In this document: in pieces, positions 43,656 to 54,300 of the stretch | Layout of the letters: the number at the start of each line of letters is the position of its first letter | How positions within the stretch are numbered: the stretch's first letter is position 1 | Assembly: GCA_000432155.1 (NCBI GenBank) | Contig: FR888494.1 | Location: 88,003-152,002, forward strand | Length of the DNA: 64,000 nucleotides | DNA from: Eubacterium sp. CAG:274 | GTDB lineage: Bacteria; Bacillota; Clostridia; Lachnospirales; CAG-274 | Direction: 5' to 3' | Translations under genes and position numbers: made by a program | Notes under the pieces: model-generated | Database searches by the model: none | Told to the model about the DNA's origin: nothing | The model's input: only the letters and a program-made list of their open reading frames with translations

Positions 43656-43842
43656 ATAAACTACCTCCCTCAGAAAGCACCAAAGCTTTCTATTTTTTAG
43701 ATTGTTAATATTATAACACTATTTTAAACAAATTTCAATAGTTTTTAAGATATTTTTTATTAATTCTTCACAAATAAAACTTTACAATTTTAAATTTTCC
43801 CCTAAATATAAATAAATTTCCACAATATATCGTATACTGTAC

Positions 43843-43880
43843 AAAAAAAGATATTTTGAAAATATTCAAAATACCTTTTT
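43843..43880 (-). terminator. Terminator of the cupin gene
   Basis: Minus strand GGTATTTTGAA-TATT-TTCAAAATATC followed by seven T; A-run on the other side. Confidence 0.85.
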
Positions 43881-43888
43881 TAATAGAA

Positions 43889-44233
43889 TTATTTATTTAT
43901 AATAAGTGCCATAAATACTAAATCTTCATTACCAGTATTTTCAAGACCATGACCATTGCCTTCAGCACAGAAAGTACAGTCGCCAGCCTTTACTGTATAC
44001 TTTTCTCCATTATCACTGTATTCACCAGTACCAGAAAGAATGAAATAAGTTTCTGTATTACCATGATGTTCGTGATAGCCTAAAGAACTTCCTACTGGAA
44101 TAGTAACCTTAGCATACATTTTACATTTACCGTCAAGTTCCTTTTCTCCAAGCAAATGCTCAATAGTCATAGGGCCTTTTCCGCCAGCATTATTTTCAAC
44201 AGTTATAACTTTTCTTTCTCCATTAGATGTCAT
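43889..44233 (-). CDS. Small cupin-domain protein
   Basis: 114 residues, one cupin barrel. Motif 1 GSSLGYHEHHGNTETYFILSG supplies His/His/Glu and motif 2 ends with GHGLEN for the last His, so a metal site is intact. Small cupins act as isomerases, dioxygenases or sensors; no neighbour tells which. Monocistronic. Confidence 0.8.
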   Translation of the reverse strand: MTSNGERKVITVENNAGGKGPMTIEHLLGEKELDGKCKMYAKVTIPVGSSLGYHEHHGNTETYFILSGTGEYSDNGEKYTVKAGDCTFCAEGNGHGLENTGNEDLVFMALIINK

Positions 44234-44302
44234 TATACAACACTCCCTTCTATGTACAGTTTAGCACAATTTTATAAAAAGTAAAGCCATTTATTTACAA
44301 TA

Positions 44303-44330
44303 TCAAATTAAATTACAACCTTAATTTGTC
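44303..44330 (+). repeat. Possible relic of the three-hairpin element (stem 1 only), copy H
   Basis: ATCAAATTAAATTACAACC then TTAATTTGT resembles stem 1 of copies B1 and B2, with an insertion in the left arm; no stems 2 or 3 follow. Weak. Confidence 0.35.
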
Positions 44331-44339
44331 AATTAATTG

Positions 44340-44373
44340 TAAAAAGTGGCATAGAAAAATCTATGCCACTTCG
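44340..44373 (-). terminator. Terminator of trmB and the 60-residue gene
   Basis: AAGTGGCATAG / CTATGCCACTT with a six-base loop; T-run on the minus strand. Confidence 0.88.
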
Positions 44374-44376
44374 TTT

Positions 44377-44559
44377 TTATATCTGCTTATTTACTGTTTT
44401 ATATTCGTTATCAAATCTAAAGAATGGGCAACCTGCTGTATTTTCACGCATAAAATTTTCCATTTCATCTTCGTCTAAATCCACAAGACAAGTATAACAC
44501 TCGTATTCTTCATCATAAACATAATTTAAACAGCTTTCGCAATTTCCCTGCTTACTCAT
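44377..44559 (-). CDS. Small Cys-rich protein (DUF6472-like)
   Basis: 60 residues. Pattern CESCLNYVYDEEYECYTC, then LDEDEMENF and CPFF, matches a small clostridial family I recall as DUF6472; four or five Cys suggest a metal knuckle. It overlaps trmB by 8 bp, so translation is probably coupled. Function unknown. Confidence 0.75.
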   Translation of the reverse strand: MSKQGNCESCLNYVYDEEYECYTCLVDLDEDEMENFMRENTAGCPFFRFDNEYKTVNKQI

Positions 44560-45229
44560 CTTTTTTCTCTAAATCGTCAGGTAACTTATTGAAATAACCT
44601 TCAAGTCTAAAAATAGGCTGACCCATTTCAGAAAACTTCTTTTCATATTCTGTCATAACATTTCCTTCATAGTCACTATTATGTAAATCTAAAGAAATGT
44701 TGTGTAATCTCCAACCCTTATCTGCAATTTCATTAAGACTGAAATCAAATAATGGCTGGTTATCTGTCTTCATAAAGACTTCTCCACCCTTTTCACCGAA
44801 AAGAACTTCGTATAAATTAAGGAAATTTCTGTGAGTAAGTCTTCTCTTTGCCCACTTCTTACGCTGACGCCAAGGGTCGCAGAAGTTAATGTAAAGTCTT
44901 TCAACTTCGCCAGTTTCAAAAATTTCATTAATGTTGGCTACATTTTCAACCATAAATCTAATATTTTCGCCAACACCACTTTCACGACTTTTTTTAAGAG
45001 CAGCTGCCACAATCTGGTCTTCCTTTTCCATACCAATAAAATTGATATTTGGATAAAGTTTGCTCATTTCACTTAAAAAGCCACCTTTTCCACAACCTAT
45101 TTCAACATATATAGGATTATCGTTGCCAAAAACTTCATTCCACTTCCCCTTATTTTCTGTTGGATTAGTGACAAGAGCCTTATTATTAGCCATTTCAGCT
45201 TCTGACCACGGTTTTCTTCTGTGACGCAT
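44552..45229 (-). CDS. trmB: tRNA (guanine-N7)-methyltransferase
   Basis: 225 residues. YVEIGCGKGGFL is the SAM loop and INFCDPWRQRKKWAKRRL the family signature (commonly FPDPWPKxRHxKRR). It makes m7G46 in tRNA. Follows the 320-residue gene by 13 bp and overlaps the DUF6472-like gene. Confidence 0.95.
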   Translation of the reverse strand: MRHRRKPWSEAEMANNKALVTNPTENKGKWNEVFGNDNPIYVEIGCGKGGFLSEMSKLYPNINFIGMEKEDQIVAAALKKSRESGVGENIRFMVENVANINEIFETGEVERLYINFCDPWRQRKKWAKRRLTHRNFLNLYEVLFGEKGGEVFMKTDNQPLFDFSLNEIADKGWRLHNISLDLHNSDYEGNVMTEYEKKFSEMGQPIFRLEGYFNKLPDDLEKKDE

Positions 45230-45242
45230 AAATTTATCCTTT

Positions 45243-46205
45243 CTAACACTTTAATAAACAATAGCAGGACTCCCCTGCCTTTAATTCTCCACCATTCATA
45301 GGTTTACATTCTTTAAAGCCTTGTATTTGAGCCTCTAATTTATAAGATGGGTCATATTTACAAGGCACACCCATCCAGTAATTTTTATCATCTTTGCCCA
45401 AAAGCAAATGTTTATATTCTCTACAGCCTTTTATAACAAAGGGATTGTTGCAATATTTCCATAAATCCTTTACTGCACAAATTTCTCTAATATTAACTTT
45501 AACCCACTTTATGTTATCATCGCCAAAAGGCTTTACTTCATTACGAGAAAATATGTAGTCTGTATTTGCTGACACAGTAATTGCCTGTATTTCATCAATA
45601 CTATCACTAAATTCATTTACCAGCTGAACTATTTTTTCTTTGTCCTCCTGATTAATTTCTTCAGTAACATTTTCAGTTATGCTATTTTGCACTTTTTCAA
45701 CATCTGCACTAGGTTGTTGAATTTCTGTATCTTCAACCTTGTCTTCCACAACCTGACTTACAATTTCCTCTGGTTCTTCAACCTCTATAATTTCCGGCTT
45801 AATGGCCATAATAGTTTCTGGCTGTTTATGGCTTTCTGGCTTTGCCATAAGGCATTGTTGCCAGTTATATTCCTCTTTTACAAAACCAATAAGAGGTGCT
45901 TTATCTTTAACAAGAACAGCAAGGGCTCTGATGTCTGAAAGTACACCATCAGGTTTAAACTCCCACTTTACTTCGCCCCTGCCACTATTATTTACATATA
46001 AAGGTCTGTCCACTTCAACACTATCATCTTTACTTAAAACACAAACTCTGTAATCATTGTCACTCTTTAAACCTTGAGCTTGTAAAAGAAGTCTGCCTCT
46101 GCCATTTCTGATTTCAACAATAGCTCTACCAACGCAACCTCTAATATCCTTTACATAATCATTACAGCCCTGTTTTAATGTAATAAAAGTTCTTGAATAC
46201 GCCAT
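45243..46205 (-). CDS. Two-domain protein of unknown function (DUF6128-like C-terminus)
   Basis: 320 residues, no signal peptide. The N-terminal 120 residues form a beta domain (GRAIVEIRNGRGRLLLQAQGL, YRVCVLSKDD); an acidic Glu/Val-rich linker (about 130-200) follows; the C-terminal 110 residues (IKGCREYKHLLLGKDD..YWMGVPCKYD...A.IQGFKECKP) resemble a Lachnospiraceae domain I recall as DUF6128. Possibly spore-associated, unproven. GGAGG ribosome site. Confidence 0.55.
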   Translation of the reverse strand: MAYSRTFITLKQGCNDYVKDIRGCVGRAIVEIRNGRGRLLLQAQGLKSDNDYRVCVLSKDDSVEVDRPLYVNNSGRGEVKWEFKPDGVLSDIRALAVLVKDKAPLIGFVKEEYNWQQCLMAKPESHKQPETIMAIKPEIIEVEEPEEIVSQVVEDKVEDTEIQQPSADVEKVQNSITENVTEEINQEDKEKIVQLVNEFSDSIDEIQAITVSANTDYIFSRNEVKPFGDDNIKWVKVNIREICAVKDLWKYCNNPFVIKGCREYKHLLLGKDDKNYWMGVPCKYDPSYKLEAQIQGFKECKPMNGGELKAGESCYCLLKC

Positions 46206-46274
46206 AACTTAGCCTCCTATTAAATAGTATTTCTATTCAATAGAGTATGAGATAATTTGGACAGATATTCCTTT

Positions 46275-47138
46275 TTACTTTATATATTTTTCAGCCTCGT
46301 CAGTAATTTTTCCATAATCCTCCAGGGTAAGACTTTCTCCTCTCACTCTTTCATCATAGCCAAGACCATTAAGCATTTTACCTATTTCATCTTTTGATAA
46401 AGTAAGTAACCCACTACTAAAAATACAGTTTACTAAAGTTTTTCTTCTCTGACTAAAAGCAGCCTTTATAAACTCAAACATAAACTTTTCATTATTTACC
46501 TGTACCTTTGGCTTGTCCATAACTGTCAATTTAATTACAGCTGAGTCAACATTAGGTCTAGGCATAAAGCAATTTTGTGGTACATTTGCCACAAGATAAG
46601 GTTCACAATAATACTGAACAGCAAGGGAAAGTGAACCATAATCCTTAGTAGATGGCTGTGCCTTCATTCTATAAGCTACTTCTTTTTGTATCATTACTGT
46701 AATGCTTTCAACAGGAATATGATTTTCAAGCACATTCATAATAATAGGAGTAGTAATATAGTATGGTAAATTAGCTACCATTTTTATTTTTTTATCTGGA
46801 TATTTTTCAGCAATAGCATTTACATCTACCTTCAAAATATCCTCATTTATTATTTCAATATTATCAAAATCTGATAAAAGCTCACCTAAAATAGGCACAA
46901 GTGTAGTATCTATTTCTACAGCTACAACCTTATAAGCCTCTTTTGCAAGAGCCTGTGTAAGTGTACCTATACCAGGACCTACTTCTATAACTACATCGTC
47001 TTTTGAAATTTCAGCTGAAGACACAATTTTGCCCAGAACTCTCTCATCAACGAGAAAGTTCTGACCAAAATTCTTCTTAAAACTGAAACCATATTTTTCA
47101 ACTATTTTTTTTGTTTTATAAGCTAAACTGGCTTCCAT
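46275..47138 (-). CDS. rsmA: 16S rRNA (A1518/A1519) dimethyladenosine transferase
   Basis: 287 residues. KKNFGQNFLVDE is the N-terminal signature, EVGPGIGTLT the SAM loop and NLPYYITTPI the catalytic NLPY. Also known as KsgA. Its ATG overlaps the alaS TAA stop by one base, so it is translationally coupled to alaS. Confidence 0.96.
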   Translation of the reverse strand: MEASLAYKTKKIVEKYGFSFKKNFGQNFLVDERVLGKIVSSAEISKDDVVIEVGPGIGTLTQALAKEAYKVVAVEIDTTLVPILGELLSDFDNIEIINEDILKVDVNAIAEKYPDKKIKMVANLPYYITTPIIMNVLENHIPVESITVMIQKEVAYRMKAQPSTKDYGSLSLAVQYYCEPYLVANVPQNCFMPRPNVDSAVIKLTVMDKPKVQVNNEKFMFEFIKAAFSQRRKTLVNCIFSSGLLTLSKDEIGKMLNGLGYDERVRGESLTLEDYGKITDEAEKYIK

Positions 47139-49783
47139 TATTTTAACATATCCTCAACAGTTGTCTTAGCAGTTGCAAGGGCTTCATCAATCTTAGATGC
47201 ATCTTTACCACCAGCCTGAGCCATATTTGGACGGCCACCACCGCCACCACCACAAACAGTTGCAGCAGCTTTTACAATATTACCGGCCTTAGCACCCTTC
47301 TTAACAGCCTCATCACTACACATAACAACAAAATTAACCTTACCGTCTACATCAGATGCAAGAACGATAACACCTTCGCCACTCTTTTCCTTAATCTGGT
47401 CGCCCATATTTCTAAGAGCATTCATATCAATGCCACTTACCTTAGAAGAAACATACTTAAAGCCGTTTACATCTTCAGCCTTAGCAATAATTTCATCTAC
47501 AAGACCACCAGAAAGCTTAGATTTAAGACTTTCTAATTCGCTTGAAAGCTGTTTATTTTCTTCAAGAACATGCTCAATCTTAGAAATAATATTCTTAGAG
47601 TTAGTACGCAATGTGCTAAAGATATTATTTAAAAGATAGTCAACATCTTCATAATAATTGAGAACGCCTGCACCTGTAAGAGCTTCAATTCTTCTTGTAC
47701 CAGCAGCTACACCAGTTTCAGAAACAATCTTAAATGAGCCAATCTGAGAAGAATTTGAAATATGAGTACCACCACAGAATTCAACAGAGTAATCGCCAAC
47801 ACTTACAACTCTTACTACATCGCCATACTTTTCGCCAAAGAGTGCCATAGCACCAAGTTTTTTAGCTTCTTCCATAGGCATTTCTTCCATTTTTACTGGA
47901 ATGCTTGCAAGAATTTTTTCATTTACAATGTGTTCAACTCTAGCTAAATCTTCTTTGCTAATAGCCTCAAAGTGAGTAAAGTCAAAACGCAATCTATCCT
48001 TTGAAACATATGAACCAGCCTGTTCAATATGAGAACCTAAAACTTCTCTTAAAGCAGCCTGTAAAATATGAGTTGCTGTATGGTTTCTAGCAATATCCAT
48101 TCTAGTCTTTACATCAATATCAAGGTCAATAGTATCGCCAACCTTAATCTGACCATTTTCAACAACACCTGTATGGATAAACTTATTGCCACCAAACTTA
48201 ACACAGTCATTAATCTTAATATCGCAGTTATCGTTGTGCATTGTACCACAATCGCCAACCTGACCACCCATTTCAGCATAGAATGGAGTCTTGTCAACAA
48301 CGATAGAAACCTTATCGCCTTCGCTTGCAGTATCTACAACAGCGTCATTACTTACAATAGCAAGAACCTTTGCACCAGCATAGCTATAGTTTGTATAACC
48401 AACAAATTCAGTAGACATAGCAGGGTCAAGCTGGTTGAATACAGTTTCATCAGCACCCATATAAGTGTCTGTTGCTCTTGCATTTCTAGCTCTTTCTTTC
48501 TGCTTCTGCATTTCAGCCTTGAAGGCTTCCATATCCATTGTCATACCCTGTTCTTCAAGAATTTCTTCCATTAATTCAACTGGGAAACCGTAAGTATCAT
48601 AGAGCTTGAATGAGTCTGCACCACCAAGAATATCTTCGCCATCCTGAGCCTTGATTTCTTCAATCTTCTGCTTTAAAAGTGAAAGACCTGTATCAATAGT
48701 TGCAGCAAATCTACTTTCTTCATTATTTAAGATATTGAAGATATGGTCCTTCTTATCCACAAGTTCAGGATAAGCCTTACCAGAATTTTCAATAACAACC
48801 TTACATACTTCTGTCATAAAGTTACCTTCAATACCAAGAAGTCTACCATGTCTAGCAGCTCTTCTTAAAAGTCTTCTTAATACATAACCTCTACCTTCAT
48901 TAGATGGAAGTACACCATCAGCTGTCATAAATGCAACTGAACGAATATGGTCAGTAATAACTCTTATAGAAATATCAGTTTTTTCATTTGCACCATATTC
49001 AACGCCAGCAAGAGCACATACCTTATCTCTGATAGCCTTTACTGTATCTACATCAAAAATAGAGTTTACACCCTGCATAACAGTTGCAATTCTTTCAAGA
49101 CCCATACCAGTATCAATGTTAGGGTGGTCAAGATTAGAATAAGAACCGTCTTCTTCCTTACAGAACTGAGTAAATACAAGGTTCCAGATTTCCATATATC
49201 TGTCACAGTCACAACCTACTGTACAACCAGGCTGACCACAACCATATTCTTCGCCCTTATCATAGTAGATTTCAGAACATGGACCACATGGACCTACACC
49301 ATGTTCCCAGAAGTTATCTTCCTTACCCATTCTGAAAATTCTTTCTGGAGCAAGACCAATTTCCTTGTTCCAAATATCGAACGCTTCATCATCATCCTGA
49401 TATACAGAAACATAAAGTCTATCTTCAGGAAGTTTTACTACCTGTGTAAAGAATTCCCATGCCCAGTTAATAGCTTCTCTCTTAAAATAATCGCCAAAAG
49501 AGAAGTTACCAAGCATTTCGAAAAATGTACCATGGCGTGCAGTCTTACCTACATTTTCAATATCGCCTGTTCTAATACACTTCTGGCAAGTTGTTACTCT
49601 CTTTCTTGGTGGAACCTGCTGACCTGTAAAGAAAGGCTTTAAAGGTGCCATACCAGAATTAATAAGTAAAAGACTCTTGTCATTGTGAGGTACTAATGAC
49701 GCACTTGCCATTCTCAAATGACCTTTACTTTCAAAAAATGAAAGATATGCTTCTCTGATTTCATTTACTCCCATGAATTGCAT
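47138..49783 (-). CDS. alaS: Alanyl-tRNA synthetase
   Basis: 881 residues from the ATG at 49783, eight bases after GGAGG; an in-frame ATG at 49876 lies inside the T-box terminator and is rejected. Class II core with AHLVPHNDKSLLL-like N-terminus (SLVPHNDKSLLLINSGM), the editing domain with zinc-site motif HTATH and CGGTH, and the C-Ala domain ending with the Gly-rich segment GGGGGGRPNMAQAGG. It charges tRNA-Ala and clears mischarged Ser/Gly. In an operon with rsmA. Confidence 0.97.
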   Translation of the reverse strand: MQFMGVNEIREAYLSFFESKGHLRMASASLVPHNDKSLLLINSGMAPLKPFFTGQQVPPRKRVTTCQKCIRTGDIENVGKTARHGTFFEMLGNFSFGDYFKREAINWAWEFFTQVVKLPEDRLYVSVYQDDDEAFDIWNKEIGLAPERIFRMGKEDNFWEHGVGPCGPCSEIYYDKGEEYGCGQPGCTVGCDCDRYMEIWNLVFTQFCKEEDGSYSNLDHPNIDTGMGLERIATVMQGVNSIFDVDTVKAIRDKVCALAGVEYGANEKTDISIRVITDHIRSVAFMTADGVLPSNEGRGYVLRRLLRRAARHGRLLGIEGNFMTEVCKVVIENSGKAYPELVDKKDHIFNILNNEESRFAATIDTGLSLLKQKIEEIKAQDGEDILGGADSFKLYDTYGFPVELMEEILEEQGMTMDMEAFKAEMQKQKERARNARATDTYMGADETVFNQLDPAMSTEFVGYTNYSYAGAKVLAIVSNDAVVDTASEGDKVSIVVDKTPFYAEMGGQVGDCGTMHNDNCDIKINDCVKFGGNKFIHTGVVENGQIKVGDTIDLDIDVKTRMDIARNHTATHILQAALREVLGSHIEQAGSYVSKDRLRFDFTHFEAISKEDLARVEHIVNEKILASIPVKMEEMPMEEAKKLGAMALFGEKYGDVVRVVSVGDYSVEFCGGTHISNSSQIGSFKIVSETGVAAGTRRIEALTGAGVLNYYEDVDYLLNNIFSTLRTNSKNIISKIEHVLEENKQLSSELESLKSKLSGGLVDEIIAKAEDVNGFKYVSSKVSGIDMNALRNMGDQIKEKSGEGVIVLASDVDGKVNFVVMCSDEAVKKGAKAGNIVKAAATVCGGGGGGRPNMAQAGGKDASKIDEALATAKTTVEDMLK

Positions 49784-49836
49784 TTGTAAATCCTCCAAAA
49801 AATTAAAATGAAAATTAAAAATAAAGAATAAAAAAA

Positions 49837-50057
49837 GCCCCTTTCTGAATAACAGAACAGGGGCGTTAATAAACACGGTACCACCCTGATTACGACAAAA
49901 CTGCCGTATCTCAAGTAACTTTTAACGCAAGTCAAACGGTGCAGTATTAATGCACACAGCATATATGGGTAGCTTCGATTTATTTTACGGAAATACTTGC
50001 ACCAACCGTATTCTCTCTTTACCGATATTAAAATCTACTTATCCCGCTGTTAAACCA
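49837..50057 (-). ncRNA. T-box leader of alaS
   Basis: On the minus strand the T-box bulge GGGTGGTACCGTG lies at 49873-49885, followed by a terminator GCCCCTGTTCTG-TTATT-CAGAAAGGGGC with a T-run (49833-49864). Upstream is a stem I region with an AGAGAGA bulge and a probable specifier loop GAAGCTAC whose GCU codes for Ala. Uncharged tRNA-Ala should switch the terminator to the antiterminator. Confidence 0.93.
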
Positions 50058-50063
50058 AAGTTA

Positions 50064-50092
50064 ATTATATAAAATACGCCGACTTTTGTCAA
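50064..50092 (-). promoter_or_regulatory. Perfect consensus promoter of alaS-rsmA
   Basis: TTGACA (50087-50092), 17-bp spacer, TATAAT (50064-50069) on the minus strand. Confidence 0.9.
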
Positions 50093-50102
50093 CATTATTT
50101 TA

Positions 50103-51299
50103 TTATTTTGCCACAAAATAAGCAACTTCATTTGCAATTTTTGCCATTTCGTGTTCTTTTAAGTTGCTATTGTTTGTAACTGCGTAAGTATAAGTCTTGT
50201 CTGTCCAAGTAGCCTTTGGATAATTAATCTTATCGCCCTCAAGAGTAGCAAGACAACCATTTACAGTATACTTTGCAAGTGTTGAATATTTCTTATAATC
50301 ACCGGAAATATCATCTGTACCCTTTGCTATACGAACAGAGAAATTCTTACTGCCATTTGTGTAATCAAGCTGTAAAATCAAGCCTGATACAACATAAACA
50401 TGCTCAAGAGTATAGCCCTCAATATCTACAGTATTTAAGTTGATTTTAAGTTCTGCGGCAGCCTGTGCAGCAGTATCATATTCTACCATAGGATTTACAG
50501 AGTTTTTGCCACCAACATATACTTTAGTTGTAGACTCTGTTGTTGCCTCTTTATTAATAGAAAATGTAGTTGTTTCATTTACAATTTTCTTATCACTATC
50601 TACTTTAGCGTCAGCATTAGCCTGCTTTTTTCCACCGTTATCAATTTTGTTAATTTCTCCACCTCTAAGTGAAAGTGAGTTATCCACAACTGTAGTTTCT
50701 TCTGTAACATCTTCAGCGGTCTTTGGAGAAATTACAACTGTATTATTCTTAATAACAATGTCGTACTGCTGAGAATTAAGCATTCTGAAAAGTTCAAGAG
50801 GAACATATGTTGAACCATCTTTTATTACTGGTGCTGTAGCAAGTGAAACTGGCGTACCAGCCTTTAAATCCTTATTCTTAGTAATAACATAACTATTTAC
50901 GCCAGTATTAAAATCAACCTTAACATCATTGTTTGAAATTTCAACAGCCTTTAATTCAGAATTCCATTGAACAGCATAACCAAGAGCTTCAGCAATACCT
51001 CTTAAAGGCACCATTGTATTACCCATATATTCATAAGTTGAACCGTTCATAACAATGCTATTGCTTTCTTCTCCAACAGCTATAGCACGATGTGCAGAAG
51101 TAGTAGTTTCTGTTGTTGCCTCAGTCGTTGTAGCTTCTCTATTAATTTTTGTAATTGAACCAGTTTCAGTTTTAATTGTTGTACTTGTTTCCTGACTTGC
51201 CTTTACGCTATCAATGCCATTTTGTATCTTACCTTTACCATAAGTAAGGCTTGACAATACTAACATTGCACCTAAAGTAATGGCTAAAAATCTTTTCAT
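50103..51299 (-). CDS. Secreted stalk-domain (Cu_amine_oxidN1-like) protein
   Basis: 398 residues. Signal peptide about 1-21, a Thr/Glu-rich stretch (about 36-70), the stalk domain (about 75-195: MVPLRGIAEALGYAVQWNSELKAVEI, YVPLELFRML), a second Thr-rich linker, and a C-terminal domain of about 120 residues (YTLEHVYVVSGLILQLDY...VAYFVAK) resembling DUF4367-like beta domains. Same architecture idea as the proteins at 13.1 and 55.9 kb. Function unknown. GGAGG upstream. Confidence 0.72.
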   Translation of the reverse strand: MKRFLAITLGAMLVLSSLTYGKGKIQNGIDSVKASQETSTTIKTETGSITKINREATTTEATTETTTSAHRAIAVGEESNSIVMNGSTYEYMGNTMVPLRGIAEALGYAVQWNSELKAVEISNNDVKVDFNTGVNSYVITKNKDLKAGTPVSLATAPVIKDGSTYVPLELFRMLNSQQYDIVIKNNTVVISPKTAEDVTEETTVVDNSLSLRGGEINKIDNGGKKQANADAKVDSDKKIVNETTTFSINKEATTESTTKVYVGGKNSVNPMVEYDTAAQAAAELKINLNTVDIEGYTLEHVYVVSGLILQLDYTNGSKNFSVRIAKGTDDISGDYKKYSTLAKYTVNGCLATLEGDKINYPKATWTDKTYTYAVTNNSNLKEHEMAKIANEVAYFVAK

Positions 51300-51346
51300 A
51301 GTTTTACCTCCATATGGAATAATACTTTTTCTTTTATGTTTGTAAC

Positions 51347-54300
51347 TTATTTATTGCTTGCTGCTGCCTCTTTCTGACTTTTTTCAAGGTTTTTATAAGC
51401 AGTTGAAAGCATAAGCTTAATTCTATTAAGCTGGTTTACTTCACTAGCACCTGGGTCATAGTCAATAGCAACAATATTACTGTTTTTATTTCTTCTCTTT
51501 AATTCCTTAATAACACCCTTACCTGTAACATGGTTAGGAAGACAAGCAAAAGGCTGAGCACAAATATTGTTTGTAACTCCGGAATGTATAAGCTCTACAA
51601 GTTCGCCTGTTAAGAACCAACCCTCGCCTGTTTGGTTGCCAAGACTTACTATATCTTCTGCCATAGCACCAAGTTCCTTAATATCTGTTGGTGGGTCAAA
51701 TCTCTTACTGGCTTTAAGGGCATCACCCATTACTCGTCTATAACCCTCTATAAACTTAATCGCCCAATTTGTAAGAACTGTTATAGAATGTTTTGCACCA
51801 AGATATTCTTCTTTATACTTGTTGTTGTAAAGACTGTATGTAAAGAAGTTGATAAGGTCTGGAACAACAGCCTCAGCACCCTCTTTTTCAAGAAGTGTTA
51901 CTACATCGTTATTGGCAGTTGGGTGGAACTTAACAAGAATTTCCCCTACTACACCAACCTTTGGCTTAACTATTGTTTCATCTAAAGGAAGTTCATCAAA
52001 ATCCTTTACTATTCCTCTGACAATCTTATTAAATTCATTCTTCTTTGGAGAACGAACAGCCTTTTTACAAACTTCATTCCACTTGTGATAAAGAGCATTA
52101 GCAGAACCCTTTACCTTTTCATAAGGTCTTGTCTTATAAAGGACTCTCATAAATAAATCGCCATAAAGTACAGACTGGAGAAGTGCCATAGCAAATTTAT
52201 AAGTAATCTTAAATCCAGGGTTCTTTTCAAGTCCACTAGCACTTACAGATACTACTGGAATATGTTCAAGACCGGCATTTTTCAATGCACGCCTTATAAA
52301 ACCAATGTAGTTAGTAGCACGACAGCCACCACCTGTCTGACTTATTAACACAGATACCTTGTCTAAGTCATAATTTCCAGACTGTAAAGCTCTTAAAATC
52401 TGACCTACAACAATAAGTGCTGGATAACAAGCATCGTTATTTACATATTTAAGACCAATATCAATACAATCCTTATCTATTGCCGGCATAACCTCTACAT
52501 TGTAACCACTAGCTCTGAAAGCCTCTTGAGCAATATCAAAATGTATAGGTGACATCTGTGGCATAAGGAGAGTATGAGTTTTCTTCATTTCCTTTGTAAA
52601 TACAACTCTACTTTCCTTTTCAACAAGTTTCTTAGGCTTAAATTTCTTATTTCTTCTTTCTTCAAGAGCAGCAAAAAGTGAACGAATTCTTATTCTTGCA
52701 GCACCTAAGTTGCTTACTTCATCAATTTTAAGAACTGTATAAATCTTACCATAAGCATCAAGTATATCGTGTACTTCATCAGTTGTTACCGCATCAAGAC
52801 CACAACCAAAGCTATTAAGCTGTATAAGTTCAATATCTTCCTGTTCACGAACAAAACTTGCTGCTGCGTAAAGTCTTGAATGGTATGCCCATTGGTCACG
52901 AACATTTAAAGGTCTTTCAACATTTCCAAGATGTGCAACACTATCTTCTGTAAGAACAGCAACACCGTAACCAGTAATAAGTTCAGGTAAACCATGGTTG
53001 ATTTCAGGGTCAATATGGTAAGGACGACCAGCTACAACAATACCAGTCATATTATTTTCTTTAATATACTTTACTGTTTCCTCGCCCTTTTTACGCATAT
53101 CTTCTCTAAATCTCTGTTCTTCTCTCCAAGCAGCCTTTGCAGCCTCTTTAACCTCATTCTTTGGAATATCTCCAAAAATTTCAGCCATTCTGTCTGCAAA
53201 TATTTCTTCTGAGCTAAGAGCTATAAACGGATTTCTAAAATCTATGTTGTAATCTCTGATTTCTTCAACATTATTTTTAATATTTTCTGGATAACTTGTT
53301 ACAATAGGACAGTTATAATGGTTATCTGCACCACTTATTTCCTTATGTTCATAAGCTACACAAGGGTAGAATATAAACTTAACGCCGTCATTTATAAGTG
53401 ACATAATATGTCCATGTACTATTTTAGCTGGGTAACAAGCTGACTCACTAGGTATAGACTCTATACCCATTTCGTAAACCTTTCTGCTACTCTTTGGACT
53501 AAGTTTTACACTATATCCCAATTTTGTAAAGAAAGTGAACCAAAGTGGGAAATCCTCATACATATTGAGAACTCTAGGAATACCTACTACACCTCGTTTA
53601 GCCTCATTTTCTGGAATAGGCTCATAATCAAAAAGTCTGTCATATTTATACTGGAAAAGATTAGGTACGCAACTGTCTGATTTTTCCTTACCTAAACCTC
53701 TTTCACATCTATTACCAGAAATAAAGCGTCTACCACCACTAAACTTGTTTATTGTAAGCAAGCAGTTATTACTACAACCCTTACAACGAGTAAGTGATGA
53801 CTGTATTTCAAGATTTTCCAAATCTTCTGCATTAAGAATTGTAGACTCTTCCCCTGCTACATACTTGTCACGAGAAATAACAGCTGCACCAAAAGCACCC
53901 ATTATACCACTTATATCCGGGCGAATAGCTTCTCTAGTTGAAATCTTTTCAAAAGCTCTTAAAACAGCCTCATTGTAGAATGTACCACCCTGAACAACAA
54001 TATGTTTACCTAAATCAGTTGGGTCAGTAACCTTAATAACCTTTTGAAGTGCATTTTTAATAACACTATATGCAAGACCTGCTGAAATATCGGCAACTTC
54101 TGCACCCTCTTTTTGAGCCTGTTTTACTCTTGAGTTCATAAATACTGTACAACGAGAACCTAAGTCAATAGGACCTTTTGCAAATAATGCTACCTTTGCA
54201 AAATCCTGTACGCTAAGTTTAAGACTCTTTGCGAAAGTTTCTATAAATGAACCACAACCTGCTGAACAAGCCTCATTTAAAAGAACAGAATCAATAACAC

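Noticed and set aside
48947..49642. 231-codon open frame on the plus strand inside alaS
   Set aside because: It is fully antisense to a clearly coding synthetase, and its Ile/Ser/Cys-rich translation has no domain or ribosome site.
49784..49876. N-terminal extension of AlaS from an in-frame ATG at 49876
   Set aside because: The added residues lie in the T-box terminator and are hydrophobic; GGAGG stands properly before the ATG at 49783.
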